Shown in pieces: positions 1 to 5,068 of a stretch of 8,321 nucleotides of DNA (positions within the stretch are counted from its first letter, which is position 1; each line of letters opens with the position of its first letter). Both the position numbers and the translations under genes were made by a program. This DNA is from Promethearchaeota archaeon (GTDB lineage Archaea; Asgardarchaeota; Lokiarchaeia; Sigynarchaeales; SOKP01), in the NCBI GenBank assembly GCA_019894655.1, contig JAGXNZ010000079.1:1-8321 (forward strand), given 5' to 3'. The notes beneath the pieces are model-generated. The model searched no databases. It was not told where the DNA came from and worked only from the letters and a program-made list of their open reading frames with translations.

Positions 1-192
1 GGTATTGCTGAAGCTACAGGGCTCCCTATAACCGCTAGCGGAGGAGCTGGCACTAAGCAACATATTCTTGAAGCTTTTACCATAGGAAAAGCAGCTGCTG
101 CTTTAGCAGCATCAATATTTCATTTTCGAGAACTTTCAATTAAGGATTGTAAAGAATATTGTGCTCAAAATGGAATTCCCATGCGGTTATAA
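1..192 (+). CDS. hisF: Imidazole glycerol phosphate synthase cyclase subunit HisF, C-terminal fragment (5' end outside window)
   Basis: Frame 1 is open from the first base and ends in TAA, giving the last 63 residues of a HisF. The visible part covers the final strands and helices of the TIM barrel: the phosphate-binding loop 'ASGGAG', the signature '[14 protein letters not shown]', and a typical HisF C-terminus ending 'GIPMRL'. HisF is the cyclase subunit that, with HisH, makes imidazole glycerol phosphate and AICAR in histidine synthesis in the cytoplasm. The N-terminal catalytic Asp and the Asp of 'IDAKR' lie outside the window, so activity cannot be judged. It resembles the complete hisF at the other end of the window but matches at only about half of the aligned residues, so the two are old paralogs or xenologs rather than a recent duplication. 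No histidine gene follows it directly. Confidence 0.93.
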   Translation, partial: GIAEATGLPITASGGAGTKQHILEAFTIGKAAAALAASIFHFRELSIKDCKEYCAQNGIPMRL

Positions 193-216
193 TTTTAATT
201 TTTTTCTCATTTTTAT
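193..216 (+). terminator. T-rich terminator candidate after first hisF
   Basis: Directly after the hisF stop there are T-rich runs (a seven-T run at about 199-205 and a five-T run at about 211-215) without an obvious stem. T-tracts of this kind are typical of intrinsic archaeal termination. The call is by composition and position only. Confidence 0.4.
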
Positions 217-256
217 ATAAACCACTAATTTACTGGATTTTTAAATATTCGTTAGA

Positions 257-266
257 TTTATATTAA
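257..266 (+). promoter_or_regulatory. Putative TATA box for the zinc-ribbon gene
   Basis: TTTATATTAA lies 35-44 nt upstream of the TTG start at 301, which would place transcription initiation around 285-292 and leave a very short leader. The whole intergenic stretch is AT-rich, so a chance match is possible. Confidence 0.35.
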
Positions 267-300
267 TTATCTGAGTAATTTGAAATTAAGTGAATAAAAA

Positions 301-597
301 TTGCCTTTTTGTACTGGATGTGGGAAAGAAATTTCTAAAAACCAAGCACTTGAACTTGATAATAGATGTCGTGAATGCGCGAAATCTTTTCCACAATTAA
401 AATGCAAGATATTTCTAACTCAATATTATGGGGGAATTACTCAAGAAACTCAGAATCTCATTAATGATTGGTTAAAAGAAAATTCTAACGTAAAGATTAA
501 GTTTATTACTCAAGTTATTGAAAACAGGCCTCCTGCTCCAAATCTCATAACTTCAATATTCGATGAAGAATATTTTTCAGAAAAAAAGGAGGAATAA
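301..597 (+). CDS. Small zinc-ribbon protein with C-terminal alpha/beta domain, function unknown
   Basis: This is a 98-residue protein. Residues 4-26 form a treble-clef or zinc-ribbon type site, Cys4-x2-Cys7 ... Cys23-x2-Cys26. Residues 34-90 read like a compact alpha/beta domain: a beta strand 'KCKIFL', a helix 'LINDWLKENSNVKIKF', and a final strand ending in acidic 'IFDEE'. That layout is reminiscent of small Cse60-like domains, though the resemblance is by eye and weak. The TTG at 301 is chosen because an in-frame stop lies at 295-297 and no later start would keep Cys4 and Cys7. No Shine-Dalgarno is visible before it, consistent with a short-leader archaeal transcript. Its 3' end carries a strong AAGGAGG that would serve a following gene. 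Another CxxC...CxxC ribbon occurs at the C-terminus of the WD40 protein ending at 5654. No function can be assigned. Confidence 0.7.
   Translation: MPFCTGCGKEISKNQALELDNRCRECAKSFPQLKCKIFLTQYYGGITQETQNLINDWLKENSNVKIKFITQVIENRPPAPNLITSIFDEEYFSEKKEE
586..592 (+). promoter_or_regulatory. Strong Shine-Dalgarno AAGGAGG inside the end of the zinc-ribbon gene
   Basis: AAGGAGG sits in the last codons of the zinc-ribbon gene, 10 nt before a TTG at 603. It suggests that a coupled gene starts, or once started, at 603, although the reading frame there stops after 19 codons. Confidence 0.5.
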
Positions 598-602
598 TTA
601 TA

Positions 603-662
603 TTGAGAGGAAGAAAAAAGCTTATAACATCTAAAAGTGGTTATACATGGACAACTATCTAA
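603..662 (+). CDS. Shine-Dalgarno-led mini-ORF, possibly the broken start of the next gene
   Basis: A TTG start 10 nt after AAGGAGG opens a 19-codon frame ending in TAA. The product is basic at first (starting RGRKKL) and contains 'GYTWTT'. It overlaps the first 16 nt of the ORF starting at 647, which has no Shine-Dalgarno of its own. The simplest reading is that the original gene began at 603 and a small indel around 647-660 shifted it out of frame. A true leader peptide is possible but less likely. No homology is recognised. Confidence 0.25.
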   Translation: MRGRKKLITSKSGYTWTTI

Positions 663-952
663 TAGGGTCTTTTAATATTTCAAATGATCGGATTATTTCT
701 TCAATTCAAATTGTTTTGAATCAATATTATTTTAGTAAATCTTCCATTAAAAAGACTTATAGAATGAATAAACTACACAAAAATTATTGGGGCTTATTAG
801 GAGAGTGGTTAATAGGATTTAATAGTAAAATTTCAAGGGTAAATTGTTTTACTTCTGATGGTAAATACTTAATTACCTCAGAAAATACGGGTGGGAAAAT
901 TGAACATTGGGTTTATGATCTTGAAAAAAAAAAAAACAAAAAAACTTTTTAA
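647..952 (+). CDS. Short ORF with a single WD40-like blade, probable gene remnant
   Basis: The ORF encodes 101 residues. Residues 62-95 follow the WD40 blade pattern: 'SRVNCFTSDGKYLITS', then 'GGKIEHWVYDLE', comparable to the 'SFSPDGKLIASGS ... KIWDF' units of the WD40 gene further downstream. One blade cannot fold as a propeller, so this is either a remnant of a longer WD40 protein or a fragment split by indels. The first 60 residues are unrecognised. The ATG at 647 has no ribosome-binding site, while a good one precedes the overlapping mini-ORF at 603 in another frame. The C-terminus 'EKKKNKK' is encoded by a 13-A run and a 7-A run, a place where indels or slippage are likely. It may not be expressed as drawn. 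Confidence 0.45.
   Translation: MDNYLIGSFNISNDRIISSIQIVLNQYYFSKSSIKKTYRMNKLHKNYWGLLGEWLIGFNSKISRVNCFTSDGKYLITSENTGGKIEHWVYDLEKKKNKKTF
924..944 (-). terminator. Bipartite poly-T terminator candidate for the minus-strand genes
   Basis: On the plus strand 924-936 is 13 A, then one C, then 7 A. Read on the minus strand this is T7-G-T13, about 130 nt beyond the stop of the Cas4-like gene, and so a good archaeal T-tract terminator for that convergent unit. The same bases encode the Lys-rich tail of the plus-strand ORF. Confidence 0.45.
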
Positions 953-1072
953 TACTAGATATTATGAGATTCTAATAGTCCCTTTTCCAAGGAGTCCTCC
1001 GTGTTAGTCAAATCCTTATTAAACAATATAACAATTTCACAGGTATAAAGCAATCAATTTTAATAATTAAGA

Positions 1073-1855
1073 CTAAAGACAATTTTGAGAATATTTACAG
1101 CTATAGCATTTTTCTTTGGTCTCAGTACAGCATGCTTCTCGATGTCCAGTCCAATATCCAATGGCCCAATCAATATGTTTTTCTGCTTCCACAGAGTAAA
1201 ATTTATGAATATATGCTTTTATATCTCCATACATCTTCGAATTGTTTTCTGCATCTGTAATATTACCATTAAAAAAATCAGTAGCAACTTTCTGCGGAAT
1301 GGATTTTATAAATTCTTTTTGACCGATCATTCCAGGTTTAAACACAATAATGGAATAAAATAAGTTTTTAATTTCCAATCCAAGTTCTTTCAAGATAAGT
1401 CCATAACTCTGCGCTTGAGCATGACGAGATAAAAAATCCTCCCTATAACTACTAAATTTGAATTCGAATACCAAAATTGGCATCCCCCCAATAAAAAGAA
1501 CGATATCAGGTCTCCCAATAATGTAAATTTTCTTATATGGAGTAATAAAAATAAATTCAGCGAGCATAAATTTATCTTTTGTGTATATATTTCTCCATGC
1601 CTCTTCGATTGTGACCGGTCTAAAATCTTCTACTATCTGAGCATGTCCCTCATCCCCCTGTAGCATTTCTTCTGTGACAATCTTTCCTGTAAGATATTCT
1701 TGTTCTAATTTTTGTTCGCAATAAAATTGAGATCCGATATCACTTGGGATTATGTATCGTCTATCAAATTTGAGAACTTTTTTCGAGCCTTCAATCCTCT
1801 TAAAAAAGTCCATTTGATGTTCAAATTGAGTTTGCCAGATTTCTTTTGGAACCAT
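1073..1855 (-). CDS. Cas4/Dna2/RecB-family PD-(D/E)XK nuclease with Fe-S cluster cysteines
   Basis: This is a 260-residue protein with the motif order of Cas4-type nucleases: Cys46 ('QFYCEQKL'), His71 in 'GDEGHAQIVE', Asp117 in 'IIGRPDIVLF', the ExK motif Glu131-Phe-Lys133 ('VFEFKFSS'), and the QxxxY motif Gln147...Tyr151. A C-terminal cysteine group follows, with Cys250-x2-Cys253-x5-Cys259. Together with Cys46 it would ligate a 4Fe-4S cluster; Cys242 and Cys243 are extra. All catalytic residues appear intact, so a metal-dependent DNA exo- or endonuclease is expected. Cas4 proteins trim prespacers, and stand-alone relatives act in repair, viruses or mobile elements. No cas1, cas2 or repeat array is present here, so no cas symbol is given. 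The ATG at 1855 is preceded by an AT-rich leader without a clear Shine-Dalgarno. The gene follows a small helical gene on the same strand after 68 nt, probably in one transcript. Confidence 0.85.
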   Translation of the reverse strand: MVPKEIWQTQFEHQMDFFKRIEGSKKVLKFDRRYIIPSDIGSQFYCEQKLEQEYLTGKIVTEEMLQGDEGHAQIVEDFRPVTIEEAWRNIYTKDKFMLAEFIFITPYKKIYIIGRPDIVLFIGGMPILVFEFKFSSYREDFLSRHAQAQSYGLILKELGLEIKNLFYSIIVFKPGMIGQKEFIKSIPQKVATDFFNGNITDAENNSKMYGDIKAYIHKFYSVEAEKHIDWAIGYWTGHREACCTETKEKCYSCKYSQNCL

Positions 1856-1923
1856 TATTTGATCTTTAAAGAATTTAAGTGAACTAATATTGAATAAAAC
1901 AAATATGAATTTGAAGATATTTC

Positions 1924-2181
1924 TTATTTAATATATCGCTGTAAGAACATTCGCATTTTTTTCATTGTTTTCTGCTTTAGATCCTCAAAACGGCCTTGAT
2001 ACTCATACAGACCATCCAGCAATCTTTCTTGTTTTGCTTCTTTGATACGAAAAAAGGAAGCTACCACATGGAACGCTTTAAGCTCCAAATCTCTTACGTC
2101 CTCAGCAGAAGCTATATTGTCTAATGCATAGTCTATAATTGAATTTCTGGCTTTCACTTTCCAATCTAACTCATTTTCCAT
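1924..2181 (-). CDS. Small helical protein upstream of the Cas4-like nuclease, function unknown
   Basis: The product is about 85 residues, rich in charged residues and predicted by eye to be almost wholly alpha-helical: 'WKVKARNSIIDYALDNIA', 'LELKAFHVVASFF', then a basic tail 'KQKTMKKMRMFLQRYIK'. There are no cysteines, membrane segments or recognised motifs. The ATG at 2181 is preferred; a GTG two codons upstream (2187) is equally in frame and neither has a Shine-Dalgarno. It lies 68 nt before the Cas4-like nuclease on the same strand and is probably co-transcribed with it, so an accessory or regulatory role for the nuclease is possible but only inferred from position. A TATA-like TATTAATTT (minus strand, about 2217-2209) lies roughly 30 nt upstream of the start. 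Confidence 0.6.
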   Translation of the reverse strand: MENELDWKVKARNSIIDYALDNIASAEDVRDLELKAFHVVASFFRIKEAKQERLLDGLYEYQGRFEDLKQKTMKKMRMFLQRYIK

Positions 2182-2310
2182 AGTCACAATAACACAGATT
2201 ATACGTTCAAATTAATAGAGATAGAGAGAAGTAATTTTTTCATTTTAAATCTGACAAAAATCGACAGAAATCAAGCTGGGAAGTTAAGATTGGATTGAGA
2301 ATGTAAAATC

Positions 2311-2400
2311 GTGGATCCAAAGGTTAGAGAAATAGCCAATCTGGAAGAAAAAATGGATTATTTAAGATTAAAATTAGAAATAAAAGATTCACAAGATTAA
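2311..2400 (+). CDS. Possible 29-residue micro-ORF, charged and helical
   Basis: A GTG start (next upstream in-frame stop at 2296-2298) opens 29 codons to TAA. The product, beginning 'MDPKVREIANLEEK', is highly charged with a heptad-like spacing of Leu and Ile, which suggests a short coiled coil rather than random AT-rich translation. There is no Shine-Dalgarno and no recognised family. It could be chance. Confidence 0.25.
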   Translation: MDPKVREIANLEEKMDYLRLKLEIKDSQD

Positions 2401-2500
2401 AATTATATAATCATTATAGTAAGCAAAATCAGAGCTCTATATTTGTGTCTCCTTTTTTAAAATGTCATTTGATAAATAATTTTAATAGATAAACTTCTCA

Positions 2501-2510
2501 TTTATACTTT
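2501..2510 (+). promoter_or_regulatory. Putative TATA box for the GTPase gene
   Basis: TTTATACTTT ends 42 nt before the ATG at 2553, predicting initiation around 2530-2536. The transcript would then keep only the second of the two ribosome-binding sites (2541-2546). Confidence 0.4.
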
Positions 2511-2512
2511 GT

Positions 2513-2546
2513 AAAAGGAGGATACAAAAATTAACTAAAAAAGGAG
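2513..2546 (+). promoter_or_regulatory. Tandem Shine-Dalgarno sequences before the GTPase gene
   Basis: AAAAGGAGG occurs at 2513-2521 and AAGGAG at 2541-2546. The second, 6 nt before the ATG at 2553, fixes that start well. The first has no ATG, GTG or TTG at a usable distance, so it is an orphan or standby site, or simply promoter sequence. Confidence 0.6.
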
Positions 2547-2552
2547 AGCGTA

Positions 2553-3833
2553 ATGGGAAAGAACATTTGGCTTAATATATATAAAAATTCTAGGTTTATA
2601 AATGGTATTAGCGAAATCCTTGAACAAATATTAGAAGCCTATGAAAATTATATTAAATTTTTTCCTAGAAAGTATTTACAGTTCGATGATTTTGGTAATA
2701 TTGATTATTTAACCGCCTGTGATTGCTTTTTTTTGGAGTTTTCTGAGAGGGATGGTGTTGGAACTATTAGTAGTAGTCCAAAAATCTTTGATGAAAACAT
2801 TGTTGATCGTATTTTAGAGTTTTGGGAGGCAATAAGCAGAAAATACTTTTTTGAAGAAATAGTTATTATTGATTGTCAAGAATCAGATTTTTTCGATGAG
2901 GGAAAAGTCTTTTATTACCATCGAGGAGAATTATATCATATTGACGATTTTGGGATTATAGATCTTTTTTATATTAGGGATGTTATAAAGAGATACGATG
3001 TACCTATTTTATCAAAAGAAGAAATAATAGAGAAAAAAGAGCAAGAAAAGAAGGAAAAAATGAAACGTGAAAAAGAAGAGAAAGAGAGGTGGAAAAAGAG
3101 ACGTATTGAGCTGTCAGAATATTTTAATTCGCTTCAATCACAGAATAAAATTAAACTTATTAATGAGAAACAGAAATATATAAATCTTGCAGAAGACTTA
3201 AAAGATATTAGAGACATTCTTAAGAATAAGCGCTATCTAGAGAATTCTAATAATTCCCTTTCAAGCTTCGATAATATTACTGAAGAACATCAAAGAGAAT
3301 TAACAACTTTTTTTAATAAGATTAAAATGAGCAATAAAAAAATTATTTTGGCTGGAGATGGAGGGGTAGGTAAATTAACCTTTCTATATAGATTAACTAC
3401 GGGAAAATACTCTCCTAATACTAAAATGACGATAGGTGTTGAGTGTCTCACTAAAACCGTTGTTGTTAATAAGAAAAAAATCAATTTTTGTTTTTGGACC
3501 TTAGGAGGGCAAGAACGATTTAGATTTTTTTTACCTCTTTTATGTCGCGGTCTTGATGCTGCAATTTTAATGTTTGATTTAACTCGTGCAATGTCACTAG
3601 AAAGAATTCCGGAATGGGTTAATATATGTAGAAAGGAAAATCCAAATTTACCGATTTTATTTTTAAGATCTAAAGCTGATTTAGCGGATGATATTGATAT
3701 CTCAAAAGATTATATCATGTCATATAAGGAACAGTTTAACCTATACGACTATTTAAAAATTTCTTCCAAGACAGGTGAGAATGTGGAAGAAGCATTTAAT
3801 ATGCTTCTCCATGATATTTTAGGGATACTATAA
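2553..3833 (+). CDS. Ras/Rab-like small GTPase with N-terminal unknown domain and charged coiled coil; atypical nucleotide-binding motifs
   Basis: This is a 426-residue protein. Residues 1-150 form an unrecognised acidic and aromatic-rich domain. Residues 155-183 are almost entirely Lys, Glu and Arg, probably a coiled-coil linker. Residues 262-426 are a Ras-superfamily G domain: G1 'GDGGVGKLT' (268-276), switch I Thr293 in 'MTIGVE', G3 'WTLGGQERFR' (315-324), G4 'SKAD' (373-376) and G5 'SSK' (404-406). Three canonical positions differ. The Ser/Thr after the P-loop Lys is Leu275. The G3 Asp is Thr316. The G4 Asn is Ser373. The first two normally hold Mg2+, so nucleotide binding or hydrolysis is likely altered. 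Gln320 is kept. There is no C-terminal Cys prenylation motif and no membrane segment. The LGGQERFRFFLP style is typical of Asgard archaeal GTPases. The start is well supported by AAGGAG at 2541. It precedes the WD40 gene by about 320 nt and has its own terminator candidate, so it is probably a separate transcript. Confidence 0.88.
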   Translation: MGKNIWLNIYKNSRFINGISEILEQILEAYENYIKFFPRKYLQFDDFGNIDYLTACDCFFLEFSERDGVGTISSSPKIFDENIVDRILEFWEAISRKYFFEEIVIIDCQESDFFDEGKVFYYHRGELYHIDDFGIIDLFYIRDVIKRYDVPILSKEEIIEKKEQEKKEKMKREKEEKERWKKRRIELSEYFNSLQSQNKIKLINEKQKYINLAEDLKDIRDILKNKRYLENSNNSLSSFDNITEEHQRELTTFFNKIKMSNKKIILAGDGGVGKLTFLYRLTTGKYSPNTKMTIGVECLTKTVVVNKKKINFCFWTLGGQERFRFFLPLLCRGLDAAILMFDLTRAMSLERIPEWVNICRKENPNLPILFLRSKADLADDIDISKDYIMSYKEQFNLYDYLKISSKTGENVEEAFNMLLHDILGIL

Positions 3834-3843
3834 ATATATCCAA

Positions 3844-3897
3844 TTCCATTAATTTCCGTAAAATGGAAGTTAAAATCTTCTTTTTTAAGGTTTTTTT
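3844..3897 (+). terminator. Hairpin plus T-tracts after the GTPase gene
   Basis: TTCCATT (3844-3850) pairs with AATGGAA (3862-3868) across an 11-nt loop. It is followed by T6 at 3881-3886 and T7 at 3891-3897, starting about 10 nt after the GTPase stop. Position and T-runs support termination; the stem alone is short. Confidence 0.5.
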
Positions 3898-4113
3898 CGT
3901 ATTAATTTTTAAAAATCTAACAACAACGTTTGACTATTTATATTTAGATACATGCTTAGATCATCAAGTATTTTCTCTTTAGAATAACTATTATTGCTTG
4001 CTATCTACTTTAAATCCTACTAAAAAAAGATCTAACCTTTAAGATGATTCACTTCTGTACATACTTTAGAGCTTCTTTAGAATAATTGGAAGTTGTAATA
4101 AGGTTCTAGAAAA

Positions 4114-4125
4114 TTTATATATATA
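4114..4125 (+). promoter_or_regulatory. TATA box for the WD40 gene / GIY-YIG operon
   Basis: TTTATATATATA is centred about 36 nt upstream of the GTG at 4156. Initiation about 25 nt downstream would give a leader of only a few bases, in line with the weak ribosome-binding sequence there. It is the best promoter candidate in the window. Confidence 0.55.
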
Positions 4126-4155
4126 TCACTTACTGATTTTTATTATTCAAAATAG

Positions 4156-4425
4156 GTGAAGTGTTTGGAGCAAAATTTTTGTATTCTTACTCTCGGACAA
4201 GAAAAGAGGAATATTAATGTCCTCGATGGTATAGTGACGATTGCAATCTCTGTAGACGGAAAATATTCCATTAGTGGATGGGCTTTAGGCGGATCCATGA
4301 AAATTTGGCACATCCCAGCGGGAGCCCTCATCCGAACGATAGAGGGACATGAAAATGGTGTGAACTCTATTTCGTTCAGTCCGATGGGGAATTCATTGCC
4401 AGTGGCTCTAACGATCAAACAGTAA
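4156..4425 (+). CDS. WD40 propeller protein, N-terminal fragment up to a frameshift
   Basis: From the GTG at 4156 the frame encodes an N-terminal strand region ('FCILTLGQEKRN'), a divergent first WD40 blade ('VTIAISVDGKYSISGW ... KIWHIPAGALIRTI') and the start of a second blade ('EGHENGVNSISFSP'). At 4381-4382 the sequence reads AGTCCGATGGG, where every other repeat has AGTCCCGATGG. One C is missing, and the fragment runs out of frame to a stop at 4425. Restoring the C joins it to the frame ending at 5654 and gives a 499-residue protein with seven blades, so this is the 5' part of one gene rather than an independent gene. The TATA box at 4114 supports transcription from here. The deletion could be a real inactivating mutation or a base-calling or assembly error in a C-run within repeats. 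Confidence 0.75.
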   Translation: MKCLEQNFCILTLGQEKRNINVLDGIVTIAISVDGKYSISGWALGGSMKIWHIPAGALIRTIEGHENGVNSISFSPMGNSLPVALTIKQ

Positions 4426-5068
4426 AAATCTGGGATTTCCATACGGGAGATCTCATACGAACGCTTAAGGGACATAAAAGTTATGTGAGATCTATTTCGT
4501 TCAGTCCCGATGGAAAACTCATTGCCAGTGGCTCTGGTGATAAAACAGTAAAAATCTGGGATTTCCATACGGGAGACCTCATACGAACGCTCAAGGGACA
4601 TAAAAGTTATGTGACCTCTATTTCGTTCAGTCCCGATGGGGAATTCATTGCCAGTGGCTCTGGTGATAAAACAGTAAAAATCTGGGAATTCCATACGGGA
4701 GACCTCATACGAACGCTCGAGGGACATAAAAGTTATGTGAATTCTATTTCGTTCAGTCCCGATGGGAAACTCATTGCCAGTGGCTCTTATGATAAAACAA
4801 TAAAAATTTGGGAATTTCCAATAGGAGACCTCATACGAACGCTCGAGGGACATAAAAATCATGTGAATTCTATTTCGTTCAGTCCCGATGGGAAACTCAT
4901 TGCCAGTGGCTCTGGTGATAAAACAGTAAAAATCTGGGATTTCCATACGGGAGACCTCATTCAAACGCTCAAGGGACATAAAAGTTCTGTGAGATCTATT
5001 TCGTTCAGTCCCGATGGGGAATTCATTGCTAGTGGCTCTAATGATCAAACAGTAAAAATCTGGGATTT
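4327..5068 (+). repeat. Six tandem 126-nt WD40-blade repeats
   Basis: Units begin with CTCATMCGAACG-like sequence at 4327, 4452, 4578, 4704, 4830 and 4956. Spacing is exactly 126 nt except for the first, which is 125 nt because of the missing C near 4381. The last unit is cut at 5068, where the match ends. Units differ at only a few positions, for example roughly eight between the second and third, so the array is a recent amplification. Changes cluster at the residues just before and after the conserved Val (SY/NH/SS/NG and R/T/N) and at the residue before the blade Asp (G/Y/N). Confidence 0.95.

Larger units (their letters stand above)
2188..2552. other. Divergent intergenic region between the nuclease pair and the GTPase gene
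   Basis: This 365-base stretch separates two divergently transcribed units and must hold both promoters. It contains one possible 29-codon ORF (2311-2400), a TATA-like box near 2501 and two purine-rich ribosome-binding sequences before the GTPase gene. No tRNA, inverted-repeat array or mobile-element end was seen. Confidence 0.6.
3834..4155. other. AT-rich intergenic region between the GTPase and WD40 genes
   Basis: This stretch of 322 bases holds the terminator at its left end and a clear TATA element at its right end. An 11-nt direct repeat, CTTTAGAATAA, occurs at 3977 and 4075. A 39-codon Phe-rich frame from 3863 overlaps the terminator and looks fortuitous. No RNA gene was recognised. 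Confidence 0.5.

Noticed and set aside
1..192. hisF copies at both ends as an assembly-terminal duplication or direct repeat
   Set aside because: The two sequences differ at many nucleotide positions and about half of the residues, so they are distinct genes and not the same DNA assembled twice.
1085..1363. 92-residue plus-strand open frame
   Set aside because: It is antisense to the C-terminal half of the Cas4-like gene, which carries clear conserved motifs; the Phe/Ile/Cys-rich translation is typical of a shadow frame.
1073..1855. Cas4-like gene as evidence of a CRISPR-Cas locus
   Set aside because: No repeat array, cas1 or cas2 is visible in the window; stand-alone Cas4-family nucleases are common in archaea.
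3290..3484. 64-residue minus-strand open frame
   Set aside because: It is antisense to the P-loop region of the GTPase gene, with low-complexity Leu/Ile/Val translation.
3863..3982. 39-codon plus-strand frame after the GTPase gene
   Set aside because: It begins in the stem of the terminator candidate and runs through its T-tracts, giving Phe-rich sequence; there is no ribosome site.
4143..5048. 301-residue open frame on the minus strand across the WD40 gene
   Set aside because: It is a shadow of the 126-nt repeats: because the period is a multiple of three, a stop-free antisense frame is repeated in every unit. Its translation is just the repeat read backwards, and it lacks a ribosome site.
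4327..5068. Tandem repeats as a CRISPR array or satellite
   Set aside because: Units are contiguous 126-nt coding repeats without spacers, and they translate into WD40 blades.
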